Shown: positions 7,783-16,322 of the stretch, piece after piece
Layout of the letters: every line of letters starts with the position of its first letter
How positions within the stretch are numbered: position 1 is the first letter of the stretch
Source of the DNA: Paludibacteraceae bacterium
Lineage (GTDB): Bacteria; Bacteroidota; Bacteroidia; Bacteroidales; Paludibacteraceae
NCBI GenBank assembly: GCA_024401435.1
Contig: JAKSLB010000010.1
Coordinates: 1 to 64,000 of the forward strand
Reading direction: 5' to 3'
Length of the DNA: 64,000 nucleotides
Position numbers and translations under genes: made by a program
The notes under the pieces: model-generated
The model's database searches: none
The model's input: the letters and a program-made list of their open reading frames with translations, nothing else
Told to the model about the DNA's origin: nothing

Positions 7783-8911
7783 TGGAGATTTTTTTTCTTA
7801 ATTTTTCAATTTCTTCATCTGAGGCAACTTTATCACGTTTTTCTTTCCTAAAAATCGTAGAATTCTGAGGTTTCCCCCATGCTTCATTTGCCTTATCTGT
7901 ATGATTCTCTACTTCTAAGCCGCCCTGCCCGTATACCTTCGTTCCTTCCATCGTTCCATTAGTTTTTACTATTGTCATTGAATGTTCTGAATCAGTATCG
8001 CCATCATACACTATTTTGTCTCCCACTTTTGCTTCTTTAATTGTTTTTACCTTATATCCATCTCCTGTTAATAAGGTGGGAACTTGATCGTTATTCAACC
8101 AATATTTCCCGTCTGTAAAAGTAGTGCCATGACAATTCGTATCCCAACCCGCATCACCGTCAATGTTTTTAAACACTTTAATAGGTGTTCCATCATCTGC
8201 AAAAACAAAGCCTATTTCAAGTGTAGCTTTACTCCCCGATGGATGTGTAAAAGTACCTCTATCCCCATTTGTGGCATATACTATATTGCCTTTTTTGTCA
8301 CGAATTATTTTCCCATCCAGGTCAATAAACCTAACCGGATTCCCCCCACAATAATTATAAGGACTCATCCCCGGATACTTTCCAAACAGCGGATCCACAC
8401 TCATCCACCTTCCCAGCCTAGTATCCAACAACCGATACTCGGTAGTATAAACGCCTTCCGCCAAATCATTCTCCTTCTCATGTCCCGTGTAGCCGAAGCG
8501 ATAATCACCAGCATTCCAACTCCTTCCCGGCTCCGTCATACCAAACGGATAGTAATCCGACAAACTAACGACCGTAGGCTCGTCTGTAGCAGATGTCTCA
8601 TCCGAAATCACCGCCATCACATTGCCGAGGTGGTTGGTGAGCTCGTAATAAGTGGCAGGTGATTCACTCGTATTGGTGGCGTTCAGCGCCAAGTCACGCT
8701 TCCTCATGCCAAGGCGACCGGCACCGTAGAGGTGCTGCTCGGTGAGGGTGAAGGTGCCGTTGCCCGATTCGCCTCGCTTGTGCTCGTACACCGCCAGCAC
8801 GTTGCCCTGCGGGTCGCGCACGTAGTAGGTCGTCACAAATTTGTCACCGTCGGTCACATTCTTGTTGAGGAGAAACATCACAGATTTTCTAATCACTTTA
8901 TCATCCCACAC
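7775..8911 (-). CDS. Orphan Rhs core with papain/NlpC-like tip, unit 4
   Basis: 378 residues. The N-terminus is replaced by an unrelated leader (MWDDKVIRKSVMFLL) joined at NKNVTDGDKFVTTYYV, so the usual DAMG segment is missing. Core motifs follow (VRDPQGNVLAVYEHKRG, YELTNHLGNVMAVISDE, DYYPFGMTEPGRSW, LDTRLGRWMSVDPLFG). Tip residues 200-378 contain GWDTNCHGTTF (Cys 260) and GDKIVYDGDTDSEHSMTIV (His 310), a plausible Cys-His pair of a papain-fold hydrolase. A lipoprotein gene overlaps the 3' end. Same tip class as unit 3 but strongly diverged, and with a different candidate immunity gene. Confidence 0.75.
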   Translation of the reverse strand: MWDDKVIRKSVMFLLNKNVTDGDKFVTTYYVRDPQGNVLAVYEHKRGESGNGTFTLTEQHLYGAGRLGMRKRDLALNATNTSESPATYYELTNHLGNVMAVISDETSATDEPTVVSLSDYYPFGMTEPGRSWNAGDYRFGYTGHEKENDLAEGVYTTEYRLLDTRLGRWMSVDPLFGKYPGMSPYNYCGGNPVRFIDLDGKIIRDKKGNIVYATNGDRGTFTHPSGSKATLEIGFVFADDGTPIKVFKNIDGDAGWDTNCHGTTFTDGKYWLNNDQVPTLLTGDGYKVKTIKEAKVGDKIVYDGDTDSEHSMTIVKTNGTMEGTKVYGQGGLEVENHTDKANEAWGKPQNSTIFRKEKRDKVASDEEIEKLRKKISNE

Positions 8912-9081
8912 TTACGCAATATCTCATTTAGAGATTGATGCGTAATCTTCTTATATTTTTGACGATAATCTATCAAACACTTTACAAAGAATAGTAATTA
9001 TATTTTACATATCTTACAAAATTTACGGATTTATATATGTAGGAACTACTGAACCGACTTTTCTTTTCATCGACAAAAATT

Positions 9082-9603
9082 CTATTTAATTTGAAATTTT
9101 AAATTTTTTCTCTTTTCCACTAAATTCAAATCAAACGTATGCTTCACATTATTGTCATAATAAGCACAATACCAATACAATACATTTTCAGAAGCATAAA
9201 CACAGAAATAATCACTATTTATTTCATCGATAATAGCAGATTTTATCTTATCAGTATCATAACACATCATTTTCTTTCTCCATTCAAATTTCTCTATTCG
9301 CCATAGATCACTATTTATTTCTTTTATCTTGTCAAAAAATTCCAAGCAGATTATTCTCTTTTCTAAAGTATCTATATAATAAGTGGTTCCTATGTCTGTA
9401 CATTTATTTGTTGTTATCTCTATAAAATCATTATCATCAAAATAAACTAATGCTAATTTTTTGGATGGATTGTGTATCACTTTAATTGACACCCCTGTAT
9501 TAGGGACAGAATAAATATATTCCTTCTCAATAAAATTTGAATCTATCATTAAATATGATATAAAAAGTCCCAAAAACGTCAAGACAAATCCCACTTTTTT
9601 CAT
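9082..9603 (-). CDS. Membrane-anchored protein, candidate immunity protein of unit 5
   Basis: 173 residues. One N-terminal hydrophobic segment (VGFVLTFLGLFISYLMI) and a charged, Asp/Lys-rich soluble part, probably periplasmic. No family recognised. The start overlaps the Rhs unit 5 stop by 4 bp (ATGA), typical of toxin-immunity pairs. AT-rich compared with the neighbouring core, as for the other tips and immunity genes of the array. About 170 bp of non-coding AT-rich sequence separate it from unit 4. Confidence 0.6.
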   Translation of the reverse strand: MKKVGFVLTFLGLFISYLMIDSNFIEKEYIYSVPNTGVSIKVIHNPSKKLALVYFDDNDFIEITTNKCTDIGTTYYIDTLEKRIICLEFFDKIKEINSDLWRIEKFEWRKKMMCYDTDKIKSAIIDEINSDYFCVYASENVLYWYCAYYDNNVKHTFDLNLVEKRKNLKFQIK

Positions 9604-10898
9604 TTGAAAATATGTTTGAAAAATTCGTAAATTGATTTAACATCTGTAATTGATTTCATAAAAGTCTTTGCTTTATAAGAATGAGAACGAGCTTGACCTG
9701 TCAACCAACCTTTATACTCTGCATTGCGCGTTGTAATACCTTCGATAGTCAACTCTTTGCTTTTATACGACTGATAAGTGTCAAAACCGACTCTAGACGA
9801 CTTCCAATCTAATCCATTAATACCAGCAATATATCCAGCCCCAAAATTTCCAACATCACGTGCAGAAGCGAACATAATTTCTCCCTTACCATTTTCACCT
9901 ATAGGCATACCCCTATATTTATCTCTATCATGATCTGCTATATTTGTTCCATTCGTCCACTTAAAATCATATTTTTGATCATTTCCTCCTTTAGTCATAT
10001 ATTCCGTTAATGTAGGAATGTTGTTACACGTAAGATCATCAAGGAATTCTATTCCACTTCGATCACTAGGATCAATTTTTGTTCCTTTGGCCCAATCGTT
10101 TTTATCTGCATCCCAAAATGAGGTTATTGTTAAAGTAAATCCTATTGACTTACCTTTTATAGTATATTTTCCTTCTTTGTCCTTAGAATAAACATAAATA
10201 TTTCTATCTTTATCTTCTAAAGAACCACCAATCACTGTATAAGTTCCATTCCCATTATCAGCGACTTTCGTACTCATTCCATAAGGATCCACCATAACAA
10301 TTGGATTCCCCCCACAATAATTATACGGACTCATCCAAGCAAAATCTCCCGCCAGCGGATCCACACTCATCCACCTTCCCAACCTCGTATCCAACAACCG
10401 ATACTCAGTAGTATACACCCCTTCCGCCATGTCATTTCCCTTCTCATGTCCTGTGTATCCGAAACGATAATCGCCAGCATTCCAACTTCTTCCCGGCTCC
10501 GTCATACCAAACGGATAGTAGTCCGAAAGGCTCACGACCGCAGGTTCTGCTGTAGCAGATGTCTCATCCGAAATCACCGCCATCACATTGCCAAGGTGGT
10601 TGGTCAGCTCGTAGTGGGTGACAGGTGGTGTGGATTCACTCGCATTGGTGGCGTTCAGCGCCAAATCACGCTTCCTCATGCCGAGGCGACTGGCTCCATA
10701 GAGGTGCTGCTCGGTGAGGGTGAAGGTGCCGTTGCCCGATTCGCCTCGCTTGTGCTCATACACCGCCAGCACTTTGCCCTGCGGGTCGCGCACGTAGTAG
10801 GTGGTGACACTTTTCTCTTTATCCGTTGCCATATTTTTGTTAATCACCGTCTTCGAGATACGGTTGCCCATAGCGTCATTATTTACATTCATTTTCAT
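9600..10898 (-). CDS. Orphan Rhs core with type-44-like toxin tip, unit 5
   Basis: 432 residues beginning MKMNVNNDAMGNRISKTV, the canonical start of the array cores. Core to ~205 (YVRDPQGKVLAVYEH, THYELTNHLGNVMAVIS, MTEPGRSWNAGDYRFGY, RLGRWMSVDPLAG, SPYNYCGGNPIVM). The tip contains RGMPIGENGKGEIMFASARD then VGNFGAGYIAGINGLDW and GFDTYQSYKS. The ARDVGNFGAGY.AG.NG segment is what I associate with polymorphic toxin type 44 (Ntox44); the assignment is from memory and moderate. The immunity candidate at 9082-9603 overlaps its stop. Junction copy E lies 4 bp before the start. Confidence 0.7.
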   Translation of the reverse strand: MKMNVNNDAMGNRISKTVINKNMATDKEKSVTTYYVRDPQGKVLAVYEHKRGESGNGTFTLTEQHLYGASRLGMRKRDLALNATNASESTPPVTHYELTNHLGNVMAVISDETSATAEPAVVSLSDYYPFGMTEPGRSWNAGDYRFGYTGHEKGNDMAEGVYTTEYRLLDTRLGRWMSVDPLAGDFAWMSPYNYCGGNPIVMVDPYGMSTKVADNGNGTYTVIGGSLEDKDRNIYVYSKDKEGKYTIKGKSIGFTLTITSFWDADKNDWAKGTKIDPSDRSGIEFLDDLTCNNIPTLTEYMTKGGNDQKYDFKWTNGTNIADHDRDKYRGMPIGENGKGEIMFASARDVGNFGAGYIAGINGLDWKSSRVGFDTYQSYKSKELTIEGITTRNAEYKGWLTGQARSHSYKAKTFMKSITDVKSIYEFFKHIFK

Positions 10899-10902
10899 GT
10901 CT

Positions 10903-10964
10903 GTTAATTTAAGTTTTATTTTCTTAACTTAGCAACTGGTTCGAAAAAGCGGCAGTATTATAAC
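10903..10964. repeat. Cassette junction repeat, copy E
   Basis: Carries TTTTATTTTCTTAACTTAGC, then ACTGGTTCGAAAA and GCGGCAGTATTATAAC. It lies between the start of Rhs unit 5 and the stop of the unit 6 immunity candidate. Confidence 0.65.
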
Positions 10965-10997
10965 TTTACGATTTGTCATTTGCAAAACTTCAATTAT

Positions 10998-12023
10998 TCA
11001 TTCAAAATGTGAAATTTTTTTACGATGATAAGTCACATATGATGATGAAACAATTTTTGAAAAAATCGAATCCCTCATCTGTATACAATTTGAAGGATCT
11101 TCTATTTCAATCTCCGAGGCCATCCGATCATGCCATAAATGATTACAATAACATTCCTCTTGCCTTATACTACCATAATAATAGCGGTCTATGATACAAA
11201 AGGAATAACGTCCATTAACATCATTTCTTTTTGCATATACAGAAATGATTTCACATACTGTATCATTTTGTAAAACATATCCCAATTTTTTACTCTTCCA
11301 ATCCAATACGATTCCACTCCACTGATTCCATGAAAAAAGACATTGGTGTAATTTAACACTTTCCGGAATAGATGAACTATCTGTTGAATAATGTCCGTTT
11401 TGAACAAGACGTTCAAATAACCCATCACGAATCATTTTACATGTTGTAATATCATCATAAACATCTTTATCGTCTTTCCATACCAAAGTGTCTGAAACCA
11501 TGGAACTTACGACCTCGTCTATAAGACTTATGAAAGGTTGTATGTGATTTTCTCTTCCCGTTTCATAAAGATTCGCAATCCAGACAGTATCATGATTTAA
11601 TGACAAAAATGAATCTTTCAAAGACATTATTTCCGAATATTTTTTCCCTTTCTCCTTGCACCAAATCAGTACAGGCCATAACGTTTTGTAGTCTTTTAAA
11701 CATCCATCTTTCGTTCTAAAACGAAGAACCTCTGTCAAAAGGCTATCAAACACAAGAGAATCATTGTGATTGTATAAATAGTCTATTCGCTCCTGTACGC
11801 TTCCGAAGTCATCATCTATACGAAGTTTATATCTGGATTTTACAACATATTTATACACATCTTCTTTTGAGTCTGTAAAATTCCACACATAAAAATCTGA
11901 TAAAAAGAATCTAATTATGCTCACAAATAATACAATTAACGTAATACCACCAAGAAAAGTACCACAAATCCATATTAAATATGTGACAATGCATTTTTTT
12001 TTTGATTTATTTTTTGTTTCCAT
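10998..12023 (-). CDS. Single-span membrane protein, candidate immunity protein of unit 6
   Basis: 341 residues. A short basic N-terminus (METKNKSKKK) is followed by a long hydrophobic segment (about residues 12-38), then a large soluble, probably periplasmic domain. No family recognised. It overlaps the unit 6 Rhs stop by 17 bp. Features seen: DSLLTEVLRFRTKDGC, WPVLIWCKEKGKKYSEI and a Cys-rich stretch near the C-terminus. An immunity role is inferred only from order and coupling. Confidence 0.6.
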   Translation of the reverse strand: METKNKSKKKCIVTYLIWICGTFLGGITLIVLFVSIIRFFLSDFYVWNFTDSKEDVYKYVVKSRYKLRIDDDFGSVQERIDYLYNHNDSLVFDSLLTEVLRFRTKDGCLKDYKTLWPVLIWCKEKGKKYSEIMSLKDSFLSLNHDTVWIANLYETGRENHIQPFISLIDEVVSSMVSDTLVWKDDKDVYDDITTCKMIRDGLFERLVQNGHYSTDSSSIPESVKLHQCLFSWNQWSGIVLDWKSKKLGYVLQNDTVCEIISVYAKRNDVNGRYSFCIIDRYYYGSIRQEECYCNHLWHDRMASEIEIEDPSNCIQMRDSIFSKIVSSSYVTYHRKKISHFE

Positions 12024-12963
12024 TATGCTCTATTGGTTCATTTAATTTGACAGTAGGACCATCAATGAGACCTTCTTTTATTATTATATCATCACCTTTT
12101 TCGTTTTGTTCCAAAACGAGATTTGTGGTACAGGTCGTAATACCATCATCCCTAAGTCCCGTTAGTTCTTCCCACTTACCAGCGCCTCCTCTGCCGAAAC
12201 ATGATTGTATTTTAATTGTTCCTTCCTGGAAATCAGATACTGGAGTTTTTGCATTTGTATCATCATTATTATTATTGTATCTTTGTTCTCCAATTTTGAA
12301 AGTTTGTCCTTCTCCTAATGCTATAAAATCAACATCAAATGCATCTACAATTTTTACCAGTGTCCCGTCACTATTGAATATTTTCGCAACATAATAATAT
12401 GTATTATCTCCCTCGTAAATATAAGGAACTAATTTTTGCCCTGGCTCTAACTTTATTATCGGTGATTCCGTTTTCCCATCTGATAAAAGCATCGTTTCGT
12501 ATGGGTAAGTTTCCCGACTTTTTTCCTTGTCAATTTTTTCTACTAATAAATAATCATTTACAACCATAAAATAACCACTACATCCACCAAGAATTATTGT
12601 CTCTTTTGTATTATTCGTAATAGAAAAACCTCCATTGAATCCCCTTCCGTCAGGGTCTATTATATTCACTGGATTCCCCGCACAATAATTATACGAACTC
12701 ATCCCCGGATACTTCACAAACAGCGGATTCACACTCATCCACCGTCCCAAACGGGTGTCCAGCAGACGGTACTGGGTGGTGTAGACGCCCTCTGCCAGGT
12801 CGTTCTCCTTCTCGTGGCCCGTGTAGCCGAAGCGGAAGGTGTTGGAGTTATAACTCCTCCCCAGCTCCTCCATACCGAACGGATAGTAGTCCGTCAGGCT
12901 CTCGATGGCGGGCTGGGTGGCGTCGCTTGCATCGGGGGTGATGACCGCCAGGACGTTGCCCAA
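12007..12963 (-). CDS. Orphan Rhs tip with truncated core, unit 6 (no proper start)
   Basis: Homology to the core begins at LTNHLGNVLAV, around 12978. Upstream in this frame there is a TAA four codons before, and the only available start is a TTG (12963). The DAMG and YVRDPQG segments are missing. Core ends near YNYCAGNPVNIIDPDG; the tip has DGRGFNGGFSITNNTKE, SGYFMVVNDYLL and GQTFKIGEQRYNNNND. Toxin class not recognised. Without a start or ribosome entry it is probably silent, serving as a recombination donor. The overlapping candidate immunity gene at 10998-12023 is intact. Confidence 0.65.
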   Translation of the reverse strand: MGNVLAVITPDASDATQPAIESLTDYYPFGMEELGRSYNSNTFRFGYTGHEKENDLAEGVYTTQYRLLDTRLGRWMSVNPLFVKYPGMSSYNYCAGNPVNIIDPDGRGFNGGFSITNNTKETIILGGCSGYFMVVNDYLLVEKIDKEKSRETYPYETMLLSDGKTESPIIKLEPGQKLVPYIYEGDNTYYYVAKIFNSDGTLVKIVDAFDVDFIALGEGQTFKIGEQRYNNNNDDTNAKTPVSDFQEGTIKIQSCFGRGGAGKWEELTGLRDDGITTCTTNLVLEQNEKGDDIIIKEGLIDGPTVKLNEPIEHNGNKK

Positions 12964-13075
12964 GTGGTTGGTCAGTTGTAATACTTACTGCCCTTCTTCT
13001 CATCCAACTTATTTTCATTCGTTGATACTACCAAGATAATGGAGAAAAGTATTGGAGTGTTTACTATACGATGCA

Positions 13076-13342
13076 CTACATAAAAATTAAAATTATCGCT
13101 ATAATGAATATAGGAACGAAAGGTAATAATGCCAATAAAAGTAACCACAACTCTCTTCCTTTACGTTCTTTTACAAACCTTATTACAATTGTATATACTA
13201 TCCAAAAATAAATGTCATAAAAAATTGTAAAAAACAAAATAAGCCAAAAAGGCAAACCTCCCTTCTCTGGGTCAGTAAAAAACATTGTTATCAGCAATGC
13301 GAATACCAAAAAATTACAAATCTTAATAATTGTTTTTATCAT
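13076..13342 (-). CDS. Small multi-span membrane protein, candidate immunity of unit 7
   Basis: 88 residues with three hydrophobic segments (near residues 4-22, 30-55 and 66-88) separated by charged turns (FFTDPEKGGLP, FVKERKGREL). It begins 3 bp after the stop of Rhs unit 7. Small polytopic immunity proteins are the rule for pore-forming colicins, which act on the inner membrane. By analogy the unit 7 tip may be a membrane-active toxin; this is inference only. No sequence family recognised. Confidence 0.6.
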   Translation of the reverse strand: MIKTIIKICNFLVFALLITMFFTDPEKGGLPFWLILFFTIFYDIYFWIVYTIVIRFVKERKGRELWLLLLALLPFVPIFIIAIILIFM

Positions 13343-13345
13343 TTT

Positions 13346-14557
13346 CTATCTAACTTTTAGTGCCTCACTGATTTTCATAGTAAAAGAAAATGTTTGACTT
13401 ATATTACCATATGGTGTTTCTTTATCCTTCAATCTAACCACAGACTTACTATAATCATTCCATGCGGCATGCTTCATTGCATCACCTGATGTTATACTAG
13501 TTATATTGATTACGCTGACCTTAATATCTTCGTCGCTTATTTTTTCAATACAAACAGCAGCAGACCCCATAAACGTTTCCAAATTATTAACAGAGACGTG
13601 AGAGCTGGCTGAAATAGCATTTCCCAAATACACCTGTACATTAAACTCAAGAAAATTAATATCAATGAGATCTTTGCCTGCCTTATATCTACATTGATTA
13701 ATCCTTCTATAGTCATTTAATCCTAATCTCACAACACTTGATTTCTTTAATAATGAACTTACAGGACCATCAGTTGGGAATTCAACATTTTCATAGCCCT
13801 TTCCTGTTACAAACGAATGCATTAAGTATGCAACTATTTTTTTCTCATCCACTCCATGTTCTTTCATATTAGAATCATCCACTTTGAATACACCATATCG
13901 TCTTACAACCTCATTTGAATAAAATTCCCCATCTTTGGGGGCATCATTAATTGATCCATAAATTTCATCCCCTTCTGATACATAATAACGAAGATTTACG
14001 CTAGCGTTTTCATCATATGATCCTTTTATATACGATTCGTCATAATTAAAAATTTGGTTCCACTTATCAATATATTTACTTATTGTAGTGGGATCTCTAT
14101 CCTCATCTTGATTTTGTGGATTTCTAGGATTTTCGGAAGGTTCAAGCCCATCTATATCTACTGAATATATCGGCATATTTCCAGCAAACTGATATGGAGT
14201 ATACCATGGATATTTCGATGTCAATGGATCAACACTCAAAAATCTAGCTATATTAGGATTATATATTCTAAATCCATAATCATAAGTAGAACCTCCACCT
14301 CCTAATCCATCGAAATCTTTTTCTTTCCCATTAAAACCATACCGGTAATCCTCAGCACTATAGCTTCTCCCCGGCTCCTCCATTCCGAACGGATAGTAGT
14401 CCGTCAGGCTCTCGATGGCGGGCTGGGTGACGTTGTTTGCGTCGAGGGTGATGACCGCCAGGACGTTGCCCAAGTGGTTGGTCAGCTCGTAGTGGACGGA
14501 AGGGGCGGTTCCTTTTTTGTGGAGTACAACCATGAAAGTCATAGTGAGTATTTTCAA
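13346..14557 (-). CDS. Chimeric orphan Rhs core with unknown tip, unit 7
   Basis: 403 residues. The first ~15 residues are non-homologous leader, then GTAPSVHYELTNHLGNV. The core starts as in units 3 and 6 (YYPFGMEEPGRSYSAEDY) but switches to a different Bacteroidetes Rhs lineage (YRYGFNGKEKDFDG, YDYGFRIYNPNIARFLSVDP, YPWYTPYQFAGNMP). This suggests recombination between two core types at PGRSY. The tip (~135-403) contains VVRRYGVFKVDD, SLLKKSSVVRLGLNDY and DAMKHAAWNDYSKS; I do not recognise its class. The downstream candidate immunity protein is a small polytopic membrane protein. Confidence 0.7.
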   Translation of the reverse strand: MKILTMTFMVVLHKKGTAPSVHYELTNHLGNVLAVITLDANNVTQPAIESLTDYYPFGMEEPGRSYSAEDYRYGFNGKEKDFDGLGGGGSTYDYGFRIYNPNIARFLSVDPLTSKYPWYTPYQFAGNMPIYSVDIDGLEPSENPRNPQNQDEDRDPTTISKYIDKWNQIFNYDESYIKGSYDENASVNLRYYVSEGDEIYGSINDAPKDGEFYSNEVVRRYGVFKVDDSNMKEHGVDEKKIVAYLMHSFVTGKGYENVEFPTDGPVSSLLKKSSVVRLGLNDYRRINQCRYKAGKDLIDINFLEFNVQVYLGNAISASSHVSVNNLETFMGSAAVCIEKISDEDIKVSVINITSITSGDAMKHAAWNDYSKSVVRLKDKETPYGNISQTFSFTMKISEALKVR

Positions 14558-14594
14558 CCTAGCATGCGATTCGAAATTTCAGTTGTATTATACC
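14549..14594. repeat. Cassette junction repeat, copy F (diverged)
   Basis: Contains ATTTTCAACCTAGCATGCGA, TTCGAAATTTC and GTTGTATTATACC, a diverged version of the junction. It sits between Rhs unit 7 and the Fic gene. Confidence 0.5.
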
Positions 14595-14646
14595 ACCTCA
14601 AAATCGGTGATGCCCCTTACTGTTTCCTTAATGTTTTTAAGTCCAA

Positions 14647-15777
14647 TCAGTTATCAATAAATTTCCAATATCCGTTACGTTTGCCATTCTCTCGTCGGAG
14701 AATACCTTTTTCTTGAAGGTTAACGGTAATGGTTTTGACAGTCCTTTCCGATTTACCTATTTCCGCAGCAATCTCCTTCTGAGTTGCAGTAGGTTTTTTC
14801 TGCACTATACGAAGTACAGCCATCTCTTCCAAAGTGCAGATTTTGCACTTTGAAGGCAATTTACCCTCCATTTTTGCACTTTGGATCATGGCTTTTGCAC
14901 TTTGAAGTTCAGCTGAATCCTTCTCTTTATCCCAATCCACATGCATGGTTCGGTTTCTCAAATCATGTTCTTCGCCAAGCAACATACTACGGAAGAAACG
15001 TTCCAGATAGAGAGTGGTTTCCGTGATGCCCTTCGTCAGATCGCTATAGTTAGCACGGACCAATGCATTACGGAAGTACCACGAGTTCTCCGCAAAAACA
15101 TCGTTTACCACATTGAAGCCCAATGTCCGAAAGTACTTGATCATAAAAACAGCCGTAGTGCGCGTATTACCCTCACAAAAAGCATGAACTTGCCACAGAT
15201 TGGCACAAAAGCGAGTCAGATGACGGATAGCTTCATCCACATTCATACCCTCATAACTAAACCGACGCTCCTGCTCCATATCATACTCAAGAGTCGCACT
15301 AATCGTATCAGCACTTGCGTAATAGACGGTCATACCACCAAGCACCCATTCGTTCTTAGTGATGTTATAGTCTCGGATTCTACCAGCTAATTGATAGATA
15401 CCATCGAACAATCTGCGATGAATGGAAATCAACTGAGCAGGTGTAAACGAGAAGGTCTTTTCCGCCAAAATCTCTGTGATACGAGCAGAAACCTTATCAG
15501 CCTCCTCCGTTCGTCCGTTTTCCGCCGTCTCACATCCGGAAGCAGACTGGTAATAAGAGTCTATAAGCGCCTTAGCTTCACCTATCGTGATATCACCCTC
15601 AATGTGCTTACGAGCCGTATCAAGCAGATATTGGGAAGTATGTAAGCCATCCACCTGCTGTAGACCGATAGCCACCTTCCAAGCCTCTCCACGTTCGCGT
15701 TGCTGAGGTTCACACTGTCGGATGTATTCCTCAAGGCCGTGTACCGAATATTTCTGTTCGTCGTTCATATTTGTCAT
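14647..15777 (-). CDS. Fic family protein with N-terminal VbhA-like antitoxin helix and C-terminal wHTH
   Basis: 376 residues. Residues ~15-75 resemble the antitoxin VbhA domain fused to class I-type Fic proteins (AWKVAIGLQQVDGL, then HIEGDITIGEAKALIDSYY). The Fic core follows (ILAEKTFSFTPAQLISIHRR, LAGRIRDYNITKNEW), with active-site loop VHAFCEGNTRTT at about 197-208: His 198, Glu/Gly/Asn and Arg 206 of HxFx(D/E)GNxR are kept. The C-terminal ~70 residues form a winged helix (KPTATQKEIAAEIGKSERTV). Fic enzymes usually AMPylate target proteins. The inhibitory segment reads QQVDG rather than the S/TxxxEG consensus. It lies 71 bp after a truncated Rhs core, in the place of a tip or immunity gene. 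Confidence 0.85.
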   Translation of the reverse strand: MTNMNDEQKYSVHGLEEYIRQCEPQQRERGEAWKVAIGLQQVDGLHTSQYLLDTARKHIEGDITIGEAKALIDSYYQSASGCETAENGRTEEADKVSARITEILAEKTFSFTPAQLISIHRRLFDGIYQLAGRIRDYNITKNEWVLGGMTVYYASADTISATLEYDMEQERRFSYEGMNVDEAIRHLTRFCANLWQVHAFCEGNTRTTAVFMIKYFRTLGFNVVNDVFAENSWYFRNALVRANYSDLTKGITETTLYLERFFRSMLLGEEHDLRNRTMHVDWDKEKDSAELQSAKAMIQSAKMEGKLPSKCKICTLEEMAVLRIVQKKPTATQKEIAAEIGKSERTVKTITVNLQEKGILRRENGKRNGYWKFIDN

Positions 15778-15848
15778 TTTAACATAACCACACCACCTTC
15801 ACTCGTTCTTTCTCCTTCATCATAGAGGTAAATTACGTAAATCCAAAA

Positions 15849-16085
15849 TTATAATTTTTTTGTGATAATCACGAAGTTGGTCAGCTCGTAGTGGACGGCT
15901 GGGGCGGTGGGTTCTATGTTTCGAGATAAGTTGTTCCTTTCCACGGCTTCGCCCTTGTCAGTGACAGGAGGGGTAACTGACATTTCGCTGTTTTCCAACT
16001 TTTCGAACTTATTTTTCGTATTTGCTAAGTTAGATTTATTTTCTTTATTGGGCAAGTGGGTCGAAAATGTGGCAGTACTATACAT
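15849..16085 (-). pseudogene. Truncated Rhs core remnant, unit 8
   Basis: The frame reads MSVTPPVTDKGEAVE, then PTAPAVHYELTN and breaks off into unrelated sequence (FVIITKKL). The same 5' segment (DKGEA.. then APAVHYELTN) precedes unit 9, so this is the beginning of a core that has lost everything after ELTN. Its upstream part overlaps junction copy G, which is read as a poor coding sequence. It is probably non-functional and marks where the Fic gene or a deletion replaced a tip. Confidence 0.6.
16021..16084. repeat. Cassette junction repeat, copy G
   Basis: TTTGCTAAGTTAGATTTATT, TTCTTTATTGGGCAAGTGGG, TCGAAAATGTGGCAGTACTATA. On the minus strand TCTAACTTAGCAAA is one base from the TAnnTTTG -7 box (TAACTTAG), so a weak promoter is possible. 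Confidence 0.65.
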
Positions 16086-16096
16086 TTGTCTATTAA

Positions 16097-16295
16097 GGGG
16101 ACTTCTATAAATTCCCCGATTATTAAATATTTTTTTATATAGGTTATTCTTTAATCTTTTGTGCGCTTTTGAACTTTTGTCGCCATCTTGCTGATTTTCA
16201 CTCAGTCACAGTGCCCGCACTGCTCCTTCGTTCAAATCAACAATCTGTCTGACAAAACTTTCAAAATCGCTACAAAGCAATTTATAGAAATCCCC
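16097..16295. mobile_element. MITE copy 1 (199 bp, flanked by TTAA)
   Basis: The element begins GGGGACTTCTATAAATT and ends AATTTATAGAAATCCCC, so the termini are imperfect inverted repeats of ~17 bp. TTAA occurs on both sides (16093-16096, 16296-16299). The left end has its own nested palindrome (GGGGACTTCTATAAATTCCCC). No transposase is encoded; a short ORF starting in the right half is conserved between copies only as far as the DNA is. It is nearly identical in length and sequence to 19221-19419 and, in reverse, to 63845-64000. Confidence 0.8.
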
Positions 16296-16322
16296 TTAAA
16301 TTATCAACGAAATCCACTTCAA

